A stretch of DNA of 64,000 bases from Bacilli bacterium (lineage in GTDB: Bacteria > Bacillota_I > Bacilli_A > RFN20 > CAG-826): the NCBI GenBank assembly GCA_022482735.1, contig JAKVOO010000001.1:1088837-1152836 (forward strand). The letters run 5' to 3'. Below, in pieces: positions 40,858 through 49,063 of the stretch. The notes under the pieces were generated by a model. It did no database searches and was not told where the DNA came from. It saw only the letters and a program-made list of their open reading frames with translations. Within the stretch, counting starts at the first letter, position 1. Each line of letters opens with the position of its first letter. The position numbers were made by a program, and so were the translations under genes.

Positions 40858-41298
40858 ATGGAACGATTAACACTGGAGATTCTTACCCCAGAAAGAAAGA
40901 AGTTCTCGGGAGAAGTAGATCTTGTCCATGTACCCACTAAAAGTGGCCCTTACACAGTGTTGCCTAACACCTATCCTCTGCATGTAGTTATTGAAACGGG
41001 AGAACTTTATTATCAAGTTGATGGTCAACAGATAAGTTTTGCTATCAGCGGTGGCGTTTTAATGGTAAAAAAAGACATTACAACTGTCTTAGCGGAGACG
41101 ATTGAAAGGTTTGATGAGATTGATTCGGAACGTGCGAAAATGGCAAAGAAACGGGCTGAAGAAATTATTGCTAAGCAAGAAAGTAACAAGGATGTTAAGA
41201 AGGCAACAGCGGCTTTAATGCGAGCCTTAACTCGACTTAAAGTTGGTGAATATAGTGGTAGTTTTGATAAAAATCCGTCTGATTCCGACCTAAGTTAA
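40858..41298 (+). CDS. atpC: ATP synthase F1 subunit epsilon
   Basis: A 146-residue subunit with an N-terminal beta-sandwich (LTLEILTPERKKFSGEVDLVHVPTKSG; note PTKSGPYTVLPN replacing the usual GxxGxxxxLPxH) and a C-terminal helical hairpin. The start overlaps nothing: 1-nt gap after atpD. The operon ends at a terminator 6 nt later. Confidence 0.93.
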   Translation: MERLTLEILTPERKKFSGEVDLVHVPTKSGPYTVLPNTYPLHVVIETGELYYQVDGQQISFAISGGVLMVKKDITTVLAETIERFDEIDSERAKMAKKRAEEIIAKQESNKDVKKATAALMRALTRLKVGEYSGSFDKNPSDSDLS

Positions 41299-41304
41299 TG
41301 GTTT

Positions 41305-41332
41305 AAAAGAGAGTTGCAATGCTCTCTTTTTT
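41305..41332 (+). terminator. atp operon terminator
   Basis: A 9-bp stem (41305-41313 with 41322-41330) followed by T residues. Confidence 0.88.
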
Positions 41333-41355
41333 AATTATTTAAGTAATTTCAGTTA

Positions 41356-41383
41356 TTGTTAACGCTTTCATTATGTTTATAAT
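41356..41383 (+). promoter_or_regulatory. PFK promoter with perfect cre-like operator
   Basis: TTGTTAACGCTTTCAT (41356-41371) matches the WTGNNARCGNWWWCAW catabolite-responsive element at every position. It overlaps a TTGTTA -35; TATAAT is at 41378-41383 with 16-bp spacing. A CcpA or other LacI-family protein is the expected binder. Confidence 0.75.
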
Positions 41384-41418
41384 AGTAATTAGCAAAGAAA
41401 TATTAGAGGAAAAAATTT

Positions 41419-42630
41419 ATGAAACGAGCATTGCTTTATCTCCAAAGCGGAGGGCCAACGGCGGTTATCAACACTTCTTTATATGGCGTCATTAAAGAAG
41501 CGAAAAAACACCCCGATTTAATTGAAGGGATATATGGATCCCTGTATGGAATTGAAGGATTATTAAAAGACCAAATTATTGACTTAGAACAAGAAGAGGA
41601 TGAACAAGTTGAGCTACTGAAGCAAACGCCAGGAGCAATACTTGGTTCGACTCGTTATAAATTAAGCAAGGATATTCAGCATGATGATTATCAAAAGATT
41701 CTTTCGACCATAAAAAAACACAATATTGGATTTTTGCTTGTCAATGGCGGCAATGATTCCATGGATACTTGTCATAAGTTGAGTTGCTTCTTTGGACAGA
41801 GTGACTACGACTGTAAAGTTATTGGAATTCCAAAAACCATCGATAATGATTTGTATTTTACCGATCATTGTCTAGGCTATCCTAGCGCGGCTAAATATGT
41901 TCTTCAAACGTTGCAAGATATTCAAATTGACAACCATTGTTACGACAAAGGAAAAGTTGCTATTGTCGAAGTCATGGGGCGGAATGCCGGCTGGCTAACA
42001 GCGGCAGCTGCGCTTTTACCACCGTCTCTTCGGGCGGATGACATATTTTTGCCAGAGGAGAGTTTTGATTTAGAAAAATTTCTAGAACGAGTAAGAAAAA
42101 TCTACGAAAAAAGAGGAAAAGCTTTTATTGTCATCAGTGAGGGTGTTCAGGCTTTTTTGCCCGGGAAAAATATTTCGGTTGATGCTTTCAACCATATTCA
42201 ATTAGGTGGAGTTGCCAATATGCTAGGAGAAGAACTTAAAGAGCGGTATGGGATTCCAGCTCGGCCAATTGAGTTTTCTTTAATGCAAAGAGCGGGAACT
42301 CGGCACATTACTCCCACCGATCAAAAAGAGGCGATTAAAGTTTCATCAGTGGCGGTCAAGCGAGTTATTAGTGGGCATTCAAATGCGATGGTAATTATTA
42401 AGCGCAATGTGGATAAAAAAGGTGCTTATCATCCAACGTATGGTCTAAAGCATCTAAGCCGTATTGCTAATGCGGAAAGAAAAATGTCACCAGAGTTAAT
42501 CGCGGATATTCATGGTGATGGCAAACTTATGCGCGAGTATCTTTTGCCTTTAATCCAAGGCGAAATAAAACAAAAATTCCGGGATGGTATGACGCAATAT
42601 GCGTGCTTTAAAAAGATTAAAGTAGAGTAG
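41419..42630 (+). CDS. 6-phosphofructokinase, probably pyrophosphate-dependent
   Basis: The 403-residue enzyme starts LLYLQSGGPTAVIN. GGNDSMDT carries an Asp where ATP-PFKs have the second Gly of GGDGS, and PKTIDND carries a Lys where ATP-PFKs have PGTIDND; both are hallmarks of PPi-dependent enzymes. VMGRNAGWLTA and EFSLMQRAGTRH form the sugar-phosphate site. The reversible, ATP-saving PPi reaction is common in related anaerobes. GAGG precedes the ATG. It is controlled by the cre-overlapped promoter just upstream and sits between the ATP synthase operon and the glycan locus. Confidence 0.92.
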   Translation: MKRALLYLQSGGPTAVINTSLYGVIKEAKKHPDLIEGIYGSLYGIEGLLKDQIIDLEQEEDEQVELLKQTPGAILGSTRYKLSKDIQHDDYQKILSTIKKHNIGFLLVNGGNDSMDTCHKLSCFFGQSDYDCKVIGIPKTIDNDLYFTDHCLGYPSAAKYVLQTLQDIQIDNHCYDKGKVAIVEVMGRNAGWLTAAAALLPPSLRADDIFLPEESFDLEKFLERVRKIYEKRGKAFIVISEGVQAFLPGKNISVDAFNHIQLGGVANMLGEELKERYGIPARPIEFSLMQRAGTRHITPTDQKEAIKVSSVAVKRVISGHSNAMVIIKRNVDKKGAYHPTYGLKHLSRIANAERKMSPELIADIHGDGKLMREYLLPLIQGEIKQKFRDGMTQYACFKKIKVE

Positions 42631-42699
42631 TTTTTGCAGTATATTCTACCATTGTATTATATTTAATATGGGACTATGCTATAAATAGATGAGGTTCCC

Positions 42700-43902
42700 A
42701 TGTATAAATTACTAATAATTGACGACGAATATTTAGTCCGTGAAGGACTGAAAATGACAATCGATTGGGCGGCTAATGGTATAGAGATTGTTGGCGAAGC
42801 TAGCAATGGACTCCAAGGTTTTGAGGAGGCAATGCGACTAAATCCCGATCTCATTATTTCGGATGTTCGAATGCCGGTTATGACTGGAGTTGAGCTAGCG
42901 GTTAAGTTAAAGCAAAACAACTTTACGGGAAAAATAATCATTTTATCGGGTTATCGCGATTTTGAGTATGCGAAATCTTCATTTGAAAATGGTGTTGTCG
43001 CCTATGTTTTAAAGCCAGTTGATAATGATGAATTAGTGGCGGCAATAAAAGGAGCGCTTCGCCAATTACAGCAAGAAGTAGCCCATCAAGCCCTTATTAG
43101 TGAACTCAGCGAGCAACTGCCGGTTGTTAAACAGCAATATATTCGTGATCTTTTTAATGGACATATTCGTAGTTTGGAAGAAATTGAGAAAAAAGAAAAA
43201 ATTCTCGATTTTCATCTTCCTTCACGAGGATTTTTAGTCAGTATGCGTTCCGATGATGAGGCGGGGACGGGCTTTTCTTTCTCCCTTCTTCAAAAATGCA
43301 TTAACGATCATATTGATAATGAAGATAATGTAACGCTTATTTTGGATCAGCGACTCTATATTTTCATAGAGAAAACATCAAATGAGGTGGTGGCTGACAA
43401 AATAAGGATGGTTCTTGAGGAATATGAACGGTTAGAGGATGAAACGGTCTCGGTATCAATTTGCCAATACAGTTCCCTTTTGTCATTAGCCAGTGCCCAT
43501 AAAATCAGTGAAGACCTGTTAAATAGCAAACTTATGATTGGTCTAAATACTATCGCATTGGAAAACTCACCTATCGGGCGTTATCGGAAAACGATTACCG
43601 ATGCTTTAGCTTATATTAGTCATCATTATGCGGATGACATCACCGTTAAGCGGGTCGCCGAGGAACTTCAGGTCAGTGAATCGCATCTTATGCATCAATT
43701 TAAAGAAGAAACCGATAAAACTTTTAATGAGATTCTTACCGACTATCGGCTTTTAGTCGCGCGCAAACTCTTACGTAATGGCTCCTACCGAGTTAATGAA
43801 GTCAGTTATCTTGTTGGTTACCATGATGTAAAGTATTTTTCATTGGTCTTTAGTCGAAAATTCAATATTCTTCCTAGCGCATATATGGAGCAATATCGAT
43901 GA
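42700..43902 (+). CDS. Response regulator, YesN/AraC type
   Basis: The protein has 400 residues. The receiver domain has phosphoacceptor D55 (IISDVRMP) and the conserved Lys of VLKPVD; a middle region of about 170 residues follows, then a C-terminal AraC/XylS double helix-turn-helix (about 300-400: DITVKRVAEELQVSESHLMHQF, and VNEVSYLVGYHDVKYFSLVFSRKF). Such regulators activate nearby sugar ABC operons. The kinase gene overlaps its stop by 4 nt. The shared GCAKTTTT direct repeats at 46625 and 56760 are candidate binding sites. It starts MYKLLIIDDE after GAGG. Confidence 0.93.
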   Translation: MYKLLIIDDEYLVREGLKMTIDWAANGIEIVGEASNGLQGFEEAMRLNPDLIISDVRMPVMTGVELAVKLKQNNFTGKIIILSGYRDFEYAKSSFENGVVAYVLKPVDNDELVAAIKGALRQLQQEVAHQALISELSEQLPVVKQQYIRDLFNGHIRSLEEIEKKEKILDFHLPSRGFLVSMRSDDEAGTGFSFSLLQKCINDHIDNEDNVTLILDQRLYIFIEKTSNEVVADKIRMVLEEYERLEDETVSVSICQYSSLLSLASAHKISEDLLNSKLMIGLNTIALENSPIGRYRKTITDALAYISHHYADDITVKRVAEELQVSESHLMHQFKEETDKTFNEILTDYRLLVARKLLRNGSYRVNEVSYLVGYHDVKYFSLVFSRKFNILPSAYMEQYR

Positions 43903-45620
43903 AAAAAACCAACTTAAAACGGACCATTTTATGGCGGTATATTACAATTGTATTTACCGTTCTTATTGCCGATGCGTTGGTGATACTCGGAGGCTCTTTT
44001 TTGGCTTCCTCAATTTTAACGGATGAATACCTTAAAACGAGCATCTATGTTCAGCAGGAACAAGTTGGGAGTTCCTTGGATCAAATTGTCTATGAAACAC
44101 TGGCAACCTATGCACGTATTTTTACAACCGACAATCTGGATGAACTGTCCGATAGCAGTGATATTGACGCCAGTTATGATGAACTGATTAGTCAAGCGCA
44201 TATTAATACGATGATTTATGCGGGGGTAGTTACTGAATATCAAGGTTATGAGTTATCCAGTGATGAAAATCTTCCAACACCATTAGCGGTCGATCAAGAA
44301 AAAGTTATCAATAGTGAAAATTGGATCAATTACCTTCGTACTTCACCCAGTCAAAATGGGGAAGAGTTGTATCTGATATTTGGAAAGAAAGTCATTAACC
44401 CTCTTCAACCGGATGTTCCGGTGGCAACGACTTTCTTTTATGTTCATCATGCCTTAGTCGCGGATATTATCACTAATATTACCGCTTCAACTGGTTTCTC
44501 CTTTTTGATGGACAGCGAGCATTATATCATTGCTTCTCAGCAGCAAGATAGCGCCGGAACTTACTTATATAGTCCGAATGATTATCCGATTAAAAACGAC
44601 GCTCATCATGAAATTATTCAAATTGATGGTAAGCGGGAGGTTATCGCTATTACGCCGCTATCAGAAATTACCTCATCATATGGTTTTAATTGGCATTTGG
44701 TTTCAGTTCAACCCTATCAAGTTTTATTTTCTGAATTACAAAGCATGCAGACGCTTATTTTTATCACGGCTTTTATTGTTTTACTTTTTTCTGTTGGCCT
44801 ATCGATTATTATGACGCGAAGGCTCGTTTCGCCAATAAAGAAATTATCCCAGAAAATCACCGGTTATGATCCATCATTACCACCATCATTTACTGCGATT
44901 ACGGTTGAGGATGATGAAATTGCTCAATTAGAGAGAAGTTATGATGAAATGATTACGCGGATATATTCGTTGATGGAAAAAAATCGTGAGGACGCTGAGT
45001 ATCAGCGAAAGCTAGAATTAGACTCACTTCAAGAACAAATAAACCCTCATTTTCTTTATAACACGCTAGATACGATTGCTTGGATGGCTAAGATTAAGAA
45101 GGAACCGGACATTGAAAAATTAGTTTTAGCCCTAGCCAAGTTCTTCCGCATATCACTTCACCGAGGCGATAAGTTTATTACAGTTGAAGAGGAAGTGGAA
45201 TTAATTCAGCACTTTATGGCCATCGAATTAATACGTTTTCCAGATAAGTTTTCGGTCACTTACAATTTGAGTGAGGAGGTAAAGCCATATAAAACACTAA
45301 AGATTCTTCTTCAACCAATTGTTGAAAATTCAATAAAGCATGGTATATCGTCGCTAGAAAGAATGGGGCATATCGAGATTAATGCTTACCTAGATAAAAA
45401 AGATGTGGTTTATGAAATAATCGATGATGGTATTGGTTTTGAGCCCAAAGATGATCTTTTTAAAAGAAAAGAAAAAACCGCCCTCCATAAAGGGGGATAT
45501 GGGCTTTATAACGTTAATGAGCGAATTAAACTCGAATATGGAAATGGCTATGGTCTAAAGGTAAAAAGTACTGTAGGCAAAGGAACGAAAATAACTATTC
45601 GTATTGCCGCTCGCCTATAA
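43899..45620 (+). CDS. Sensor histidine kinase, YesM type
   Basis: The protein has 573 residues. Membrane helices near 14-38 and 285-307 bracket an extracellular Cache-like sensor of about 245 residues. HAMP follows (RRLVSPIKKLSQKI), then the His_kinase domain with phosphorylation site H384 in LQEQINPHFLYNTL, and HATPase boxes (IVENSIKHG, IDDGIGF, GGYGLYNVNERI). It phosphorylates the response regulator translated 4 nt upstream (overlap). The ligand is probably an extracellular sugar or the loaded binding protein, by analogy. It is convergent with the kinase-less sensor, overlapping by 6 nt. Confidence 0.93.
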   Translation: MKKTNLKRTILWRYITIVFTVLIADALVILGGSFLASSILTDEYLKTSIYVQQEQVGSSLDQIVYETLATYARIFTTDNLDELSDSSDIDASYDELISQAHINTMIYAGVVTEYQGYELSSDENLPTPLAVDQEKVINSENWINYLRTSPSQNGEELYLIFGKKVINPLQPDVPVATTFFYVHHALVADIITNITASTGFSFLMDSEHYIIASQQQDSAGTYLYSPNDYPIKNDAHHEIIQIDGKREVIAITPLSEITSSYGFNWHLVSVQPYQVLFSELQSMQTLIFITAFIVLLFSVGLSIIMTRRLVSPIKKLSQKITGYDPSLPPSFTAITVEDDEIAQLERSYDEMITRIYSLMEKNREDAEYQRKLELDSLQEQINPHFLYNTLDTIAWMAKIKKEPDIEKLVLALAKFFRISLHRGDKFITVEEEVELIQHFMAIELIRFPDKFSVTYNLSEEVKPYKTLKILLQPIVENSIKHGISSLERMGHIEINAYLDKKDVVYEIIDDGIGFEPKDDLFKRKEKTALHKGGYGLYNVNERIKLEYGNGYGLKVKSTVGKGTKITIRIAARL

Positions 45621-46583
45621 TTTTTGTGTTTTTATTTTATCGACTAATAAATCGAGAGGCGAAACCAACTTTTTCACCATCCTTTGTGCCAAAATAAAGG
45701 CGAGGGTTATTAGGCCGATGTTAATTATTCCTACGGATAAAAATAGAATTAAATTGGCATTATTGTAATAACTATCGCTCGTAATTAAATAGAAGTCATA
45801 ATCCTCAATAAGTGTAGCTCGATATTGATGATAACCGCCTTTAAGCGCAACTAATTGAGAATAATCTGAATTGAGATTGTAACGTTGAGCATAGTCTTCG
45901 TTTCCACTATAGCGAAGATATTGCTCATCGCTAATAATAAAACTAGCCAACGGATTAATTGAACGATAACTATTAAAGTTAAAGTAGTCGCGATAGATGG
46001 TTTCAGAATTAACATCAGCAACAATAATTCCTTGCACCTGATCGTCCTCATAGATTTTAACAACTATTGACAAGACGCCATAACTATCATCATACGAAAG
46101 AAAAATGTAATTATCGGGAATGTTGGTAAAACGTATCCAAAAGAAGTAGGCGGTCTCATCATTATCAATAAAGTCTTCTAAGCGACCGTCTTCAAGTAAC
46201 GCCGAAAGGGAAGAATAGCCACTGACTCCATTAGAGGCAATTTGGGTTGGAACATTCAAACTATAAGCGGCGACGCCTAATAGTCCGGATGATGAGGTCA
46301 AAATGGATAGTTTCTCCTGTGTTTTCTCAATTGAACTTCCATCTTTAGCAAAGCTAATAACGGCTTGATCTTCGCTTACTAAAGCAACATCTTCGGCCAT
46401 AAGCGAAAGATGAAAGGAAAAATTTGTCTTTGCCATATTAACGGCACTGGCGGTAGTTGATGAGTAATTTCCCCGTAAATAGTTGTTGGTAAAAACGATT
46501 GTCAACGAAGAAATGGTCAATAAAAAGAGGCTAGGGATGACGAAGATACTAAGATATATTCGGCGGGTTAATTTGGGAAACAT
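45615..46583 (-). CDS. Kinase-less membrane sensor, YesM N-terminal-like
   Basis: The protein has 322 residues. An N-terminal membrane helix (about 10-32), an extracellular Cache-like region of about 240 residues and a second helix (about 279-302) are followed by RMVKKLVSPLDLLVDKI, the beginning of a HAMP domain, and then a stop. The topology matches the sensor half of a YesM kinase, but HisKA and HATPase domains are absent. It may be a co-receptor or decoy for the neighbouring kinase, or a degraded kinase. It is divergent from the ABC operon with a shared 140-bp regulatory region. Confidence 0.75.
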   Translation of the reverse strand: MFPKLTRRIYLSIFVIPSLFLLTISSLTIVFTNNYLRGNYSSTTASAVNMAKTNFSFHLSLMAEDVALVSEDQAVISFAKDGSSIEKTQEKLSILTSSSGLLGVAAYSLNVPTQIASNGVSGYSSLSALLEDGRLEDFIDNDETAYFFWIRFTNIPDNYIFLSYDDSYGVLSIVVKIYEDDQVQGIIVADVNSETIYRDYFNFNSYRSINPLASFIISDEQYLRYSGNEDYAQRYNLNSDYSQLVALKGGYHQYRATLIEDYDFYLITSDSYYNNANLILFLSVGIINIGLITLAFILAQRMVKKLVSPLDLLVDKIKTQKL

Positions 46584-46624
46584 GAGTTTTTACCTAACTT
46601 CATATAGCATTCTATGCTCCTCGT

Positions 46625-46688
46625 GCATTTTTGTCTAACTATCTTGCAGTTTTGCTCCGTTTATAGCATTTCAATGGCGTTATATAAT
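46625..46688 (+). promoter_or_regulatory. ABC operon promoter with 21-bp-spaced direct repeats
   Basis: GCATTTTT (46625-46632) and GCAGTTTT (46646-46653) lie exactly 21 bp apart; TATAAT (46683-46688) starts 30 bp after the second box ends. The same geometry recurs at 56760-56823. No good -35 is seen, consistent with an activated promoter. Confidence 0.65.
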
Positions 46689-46697
46689 GCTATTAGC

Positions 46698-46710
46698 AAA
46701 AGCGCTTTCA
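46698..46710 (+). promoter_or_regulatory. LacI-family operator-like site
   Basis: AAAAGCGCTTTCA, with a symmetric AAAGCGCTTT core, lies between the -10 and the Shine-Dalgarno of the ABC operon. It resembles a cre or LacI-type operator in a roadblock position, with the outer TG replaced by CA on one side. Confidence 0.55.
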
Positions 46711-46725
46711 GAAGGAGGGCTCACC

Positions 46726-48132
46726 ATGAAAAAAAATAAGTTTCTTTGGCTTATAACTGGTGTTTTTACAATGTCACTAATGAGTGGTTGTGGATCAAGC
46801 GGCAAGATTGTCGTTACAATTGGTATGTGGCCGGAAAGTCAGCAACTAAAGGATATCGCAATGTTTAATATTTGGAAAGAACGGTTTGAAACAGATCATC
46901 CAGAATATGAAATTGTTGGCGAGCCCTACACTTATTCGGTTGAAACCGTCCATGCCAAAGCGCAAGCCAATAAACTTCCAACCGTTTTTCAGACGTGGTT
47001 TACCGAACCTTCAATGTTAGTTAGCAATCACTATATTAAAGATGTGACTGCTGATTTAAAAGAACTCGGCTGGTATGAAAAGATGGATCCCGAAATGCGA
47101 GCCAATTTGACTTTTGATGATAAGGTCTATGGTGTCCCTCGGGATGGTTATGGACTTGGATTATTCTTAAATCTTGGCCTTTTACGCGATTATGGAATTC
47201 TTTCAGATAACAATGATGATGGCAAAGTTGATATTTATGATGAAGAAGGTAAGCCGTTATATCCTACGACATTCGAAGATATATATAATGTTTCATCCAC
47301 GATAGCTGAACTTTCAGAAGGTCAGACTCAGGGAATGCTGATTCTTACTTCTAACAAAAATGGTGGATGGCAATTTTCTAATATTGCCTGGAATTTTGGG
47401 GCTGAATTAGAAAAGGAAGTTGACGGTAAGTGGGTGGGAACGCTCAACGATCCAAAAGCAGTTGAGGCTTTAGAGTGGATTCAAAAGATGAAAGCGGAAG
47501 ACTTATTACCGCCTAATACAACAATTTCTTATAGTGATTGGTACACAAAAATCACTTCTCAAGTGGCAATGGCCTTTGTTGGGAGTGATGTTATATCTTT
47601 AGCTGTTACTAATGGTGGAATGAACAAGGATGATATTGCTTTTGTTCCGATGCCCGCAGGACCATATGGAGATCGTTATTCTTTATTTGGTGGAACACCA
47701 TATGTTTTTTCTTCTTCAAGCAGCGATGAAGCCACAAAAGGAGCCATCATGTTTTTGGAATATATGGGCCGATCACCAGAGACGAGTTCGGCTTCGCTTA
47801 AGGCAATGCGTGAGGGCAATAATGTGGCCTACGAAAAAGGCAATCCGATTATTCCGACGATTAAGCCTTGGATAAATGATGATTATTTAGAAGCGGCTTC
47901 TGCTCTAGAAGACGAATTTGTAAATGTGGATATGACCTATTTCCATGAATTTTTTGATACGGTCAAAACGCTTCGTCATTCAGAAGTTCCTTATTATGCA
48001 CAGGAAATGTACACACTTTTAGATACCGCTATACAAGCAATTTTCGTTGATCCATATACGACTTCAGCTTCGGCTCAATTAACAACTGCGAATTCAACCT
48101 TTAATAAACAATACATGTCAAAATTATCCTAA
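46726..48132 (+). CDS. Sugar ABC transporter substrate-binding lipoprotein
   Basis: The 468-residue family 1 extracellular solute-binding protein has a signal peptide and lipobox LMSGC (lipidated Cys near residue 22). An EF-hand-like calcium loop, DNNDDGKVDIYD (about D161-D172), is inserted, which is unusual for the family. It delivers oligosaccharides to the two permeases downstream. The start at 46726 has AGGAGGG upstream. The context with GH65 phosphorylases suggests alpha-gluco-oligosaccharides. Confidence 0.92.
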   Translation: MKKNKFLWLITGVFTMSLMSGCGSSGKIVVTIGMWPESQQLKDIAMFNIWKERFETDHPEYEIVGEPYTYSVETVHAKAQANKLPTVFQTWFTEPSMLVSNHYIKDVTADLKELGWYEKMDPEMRANLTFDDKVYGVPRDGYGLGLFLNLGLLRDYGILSDNNDDGKVDIYDEEGKPLYPTTFEDIYNVSSTIAELSEGQTQGMLILTSNKNGGWQFSNIAWNFGAELEKEVDGKWVGTLNDPKAVEALEWIQKMKAEDLLPPNTTISYSDWYTKITSQVAMAFVGSDVISLAVTNGGMNKDDIAFVPMPAGPYGDRYSLFGGTPYVFSSSSSDEATKGAIMFLEYMGRSPETSSASLKAMREGNNVAYEKGNPIIPTIKPWINDDYLEAASALEDEFVNVDMTYFHEFFDTVKTLRHSEVPYYAQEMYTLLDTAIQAIFVDPYTTSASAQLTTANSTFNKQYMSKLS

Positions 48133-48151
48133 AAATTAGCTGGAGTTAATT

Positions 48152-49063
48152 ATGAAATTTTTGCACAAAAAAATAAGTCGCGCCAAAATAAAAAAGAATT
48201 TGATTGGCTATTTATTGATGATACCATCACTTTTTCTTTTTGGCTTTTTCGTGTTTGCTCCGCTTATTAGTAATATTTCTTTATCATTTTACTCGACTAT
48301 CGGTTTTGAAAAAGATCAATTTGTAGGGTTCGCAAACTATGCCGCCGTATTTAGTGATGCAAACTTTATTGCCGCTTTAAAGAATACTTTTCTTTATGCC
48401 TTTTGGTCATTGCTTATTGGCTTTTTGCTTCCGATTTTTCTTGGCTTACTATTAAGCGAAGTAACGAGATTTAAGGGCCTTTTCCGGGTAACTTTATATT
48501 TGCCAAGCATCATTTCGGGAATTGCCGTAGTTATTCTTTGGACTTTTCTTCTTGACCCTGCCGCCGGGGCCCCGCTAAACGCCTTGATTAAAGCATTTGG
48601 TGGTAAACCATTGCTCTTTCTTGACGACCCCAAAATGACCATACCTTTGATTGTCATAACTATGACATGGCGCGGAGCAGGCAGTAGCGCATTAATTTAT
48701 TTGAGCACGATGCAAACAATTGGCACGGACTTATATGAGGCTGCTCGCTTAGAGGGAGCAGGCATGTTTGAACGTATTCGTTACGTTACACTACCTCATC
48801 TGAAACCATTAATTAATACGATGTTTATTATGCAGATGATTGCCGTATTACAAGTTTTCTATGAGCCATTAGTAATGACGGACGGAGGAGGACCAGGAAA
48901 CTCTTCGCTTTCTTTGATGCTCCTTAGTTATCTATATGCTTTCCGTGATAATGCTCCCGCTAAAGCGGCAGCGGTGGGAGTCATTCTCTCCTTTATTATT
49001 ATTGTTTTGACGGTTGTCTATTTTGTGGTCACTAACCGTCAAGTGAAAGGAGAAAATAAATGA
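48152..49063 (+). CDS. Sugar ABC transporter permease (MalF-like, CUT1)
   Basis: The 303-residue protein has six membrane helices; the coupling EAA motif is DLYEAARLEGAGMFERIRYVTLPHLKP. It forms the channel with the next permease, which it overlaps by 4 nt. No ATPase gene occurs in the operon, so a shared MsmX-type ATPase elsewhere is expected. Confidence 0.94.
   Translation: MKFLHKKISRAKIKKNLIGYLLMIPSLFLFGFFVFAPLISNISLSFYSTIGFEKDQFVGFANYAAVFSDANFIAALKNTFLYAFWSLLIGFLLPIFLGLLLSEVTRFKGLFRVTLYLPSIISGIAVVILWTFLLDPAAGAPLNALIKAFGGKPLLFLDDPKMTIPLIVITMTWRGAGSSALIYLSTMQTIGTDLYEAARLEGAGMFERIRYVTLPHLKPLINTMFIMQMIAVLQVFYEPLVMTDGGGPGNSSLSLMLLSYLYAFRDNAPAKAAAVGVILSFIIIVLTVVYFVVTNRQVKGENK

Noticed and set aside
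42630..42699. GCAGTATA near the response regulator as another activator box
   Set aside because: Only one partial box, and its distance to the TATAAA at 42680-42685 does not match the other two promoters.
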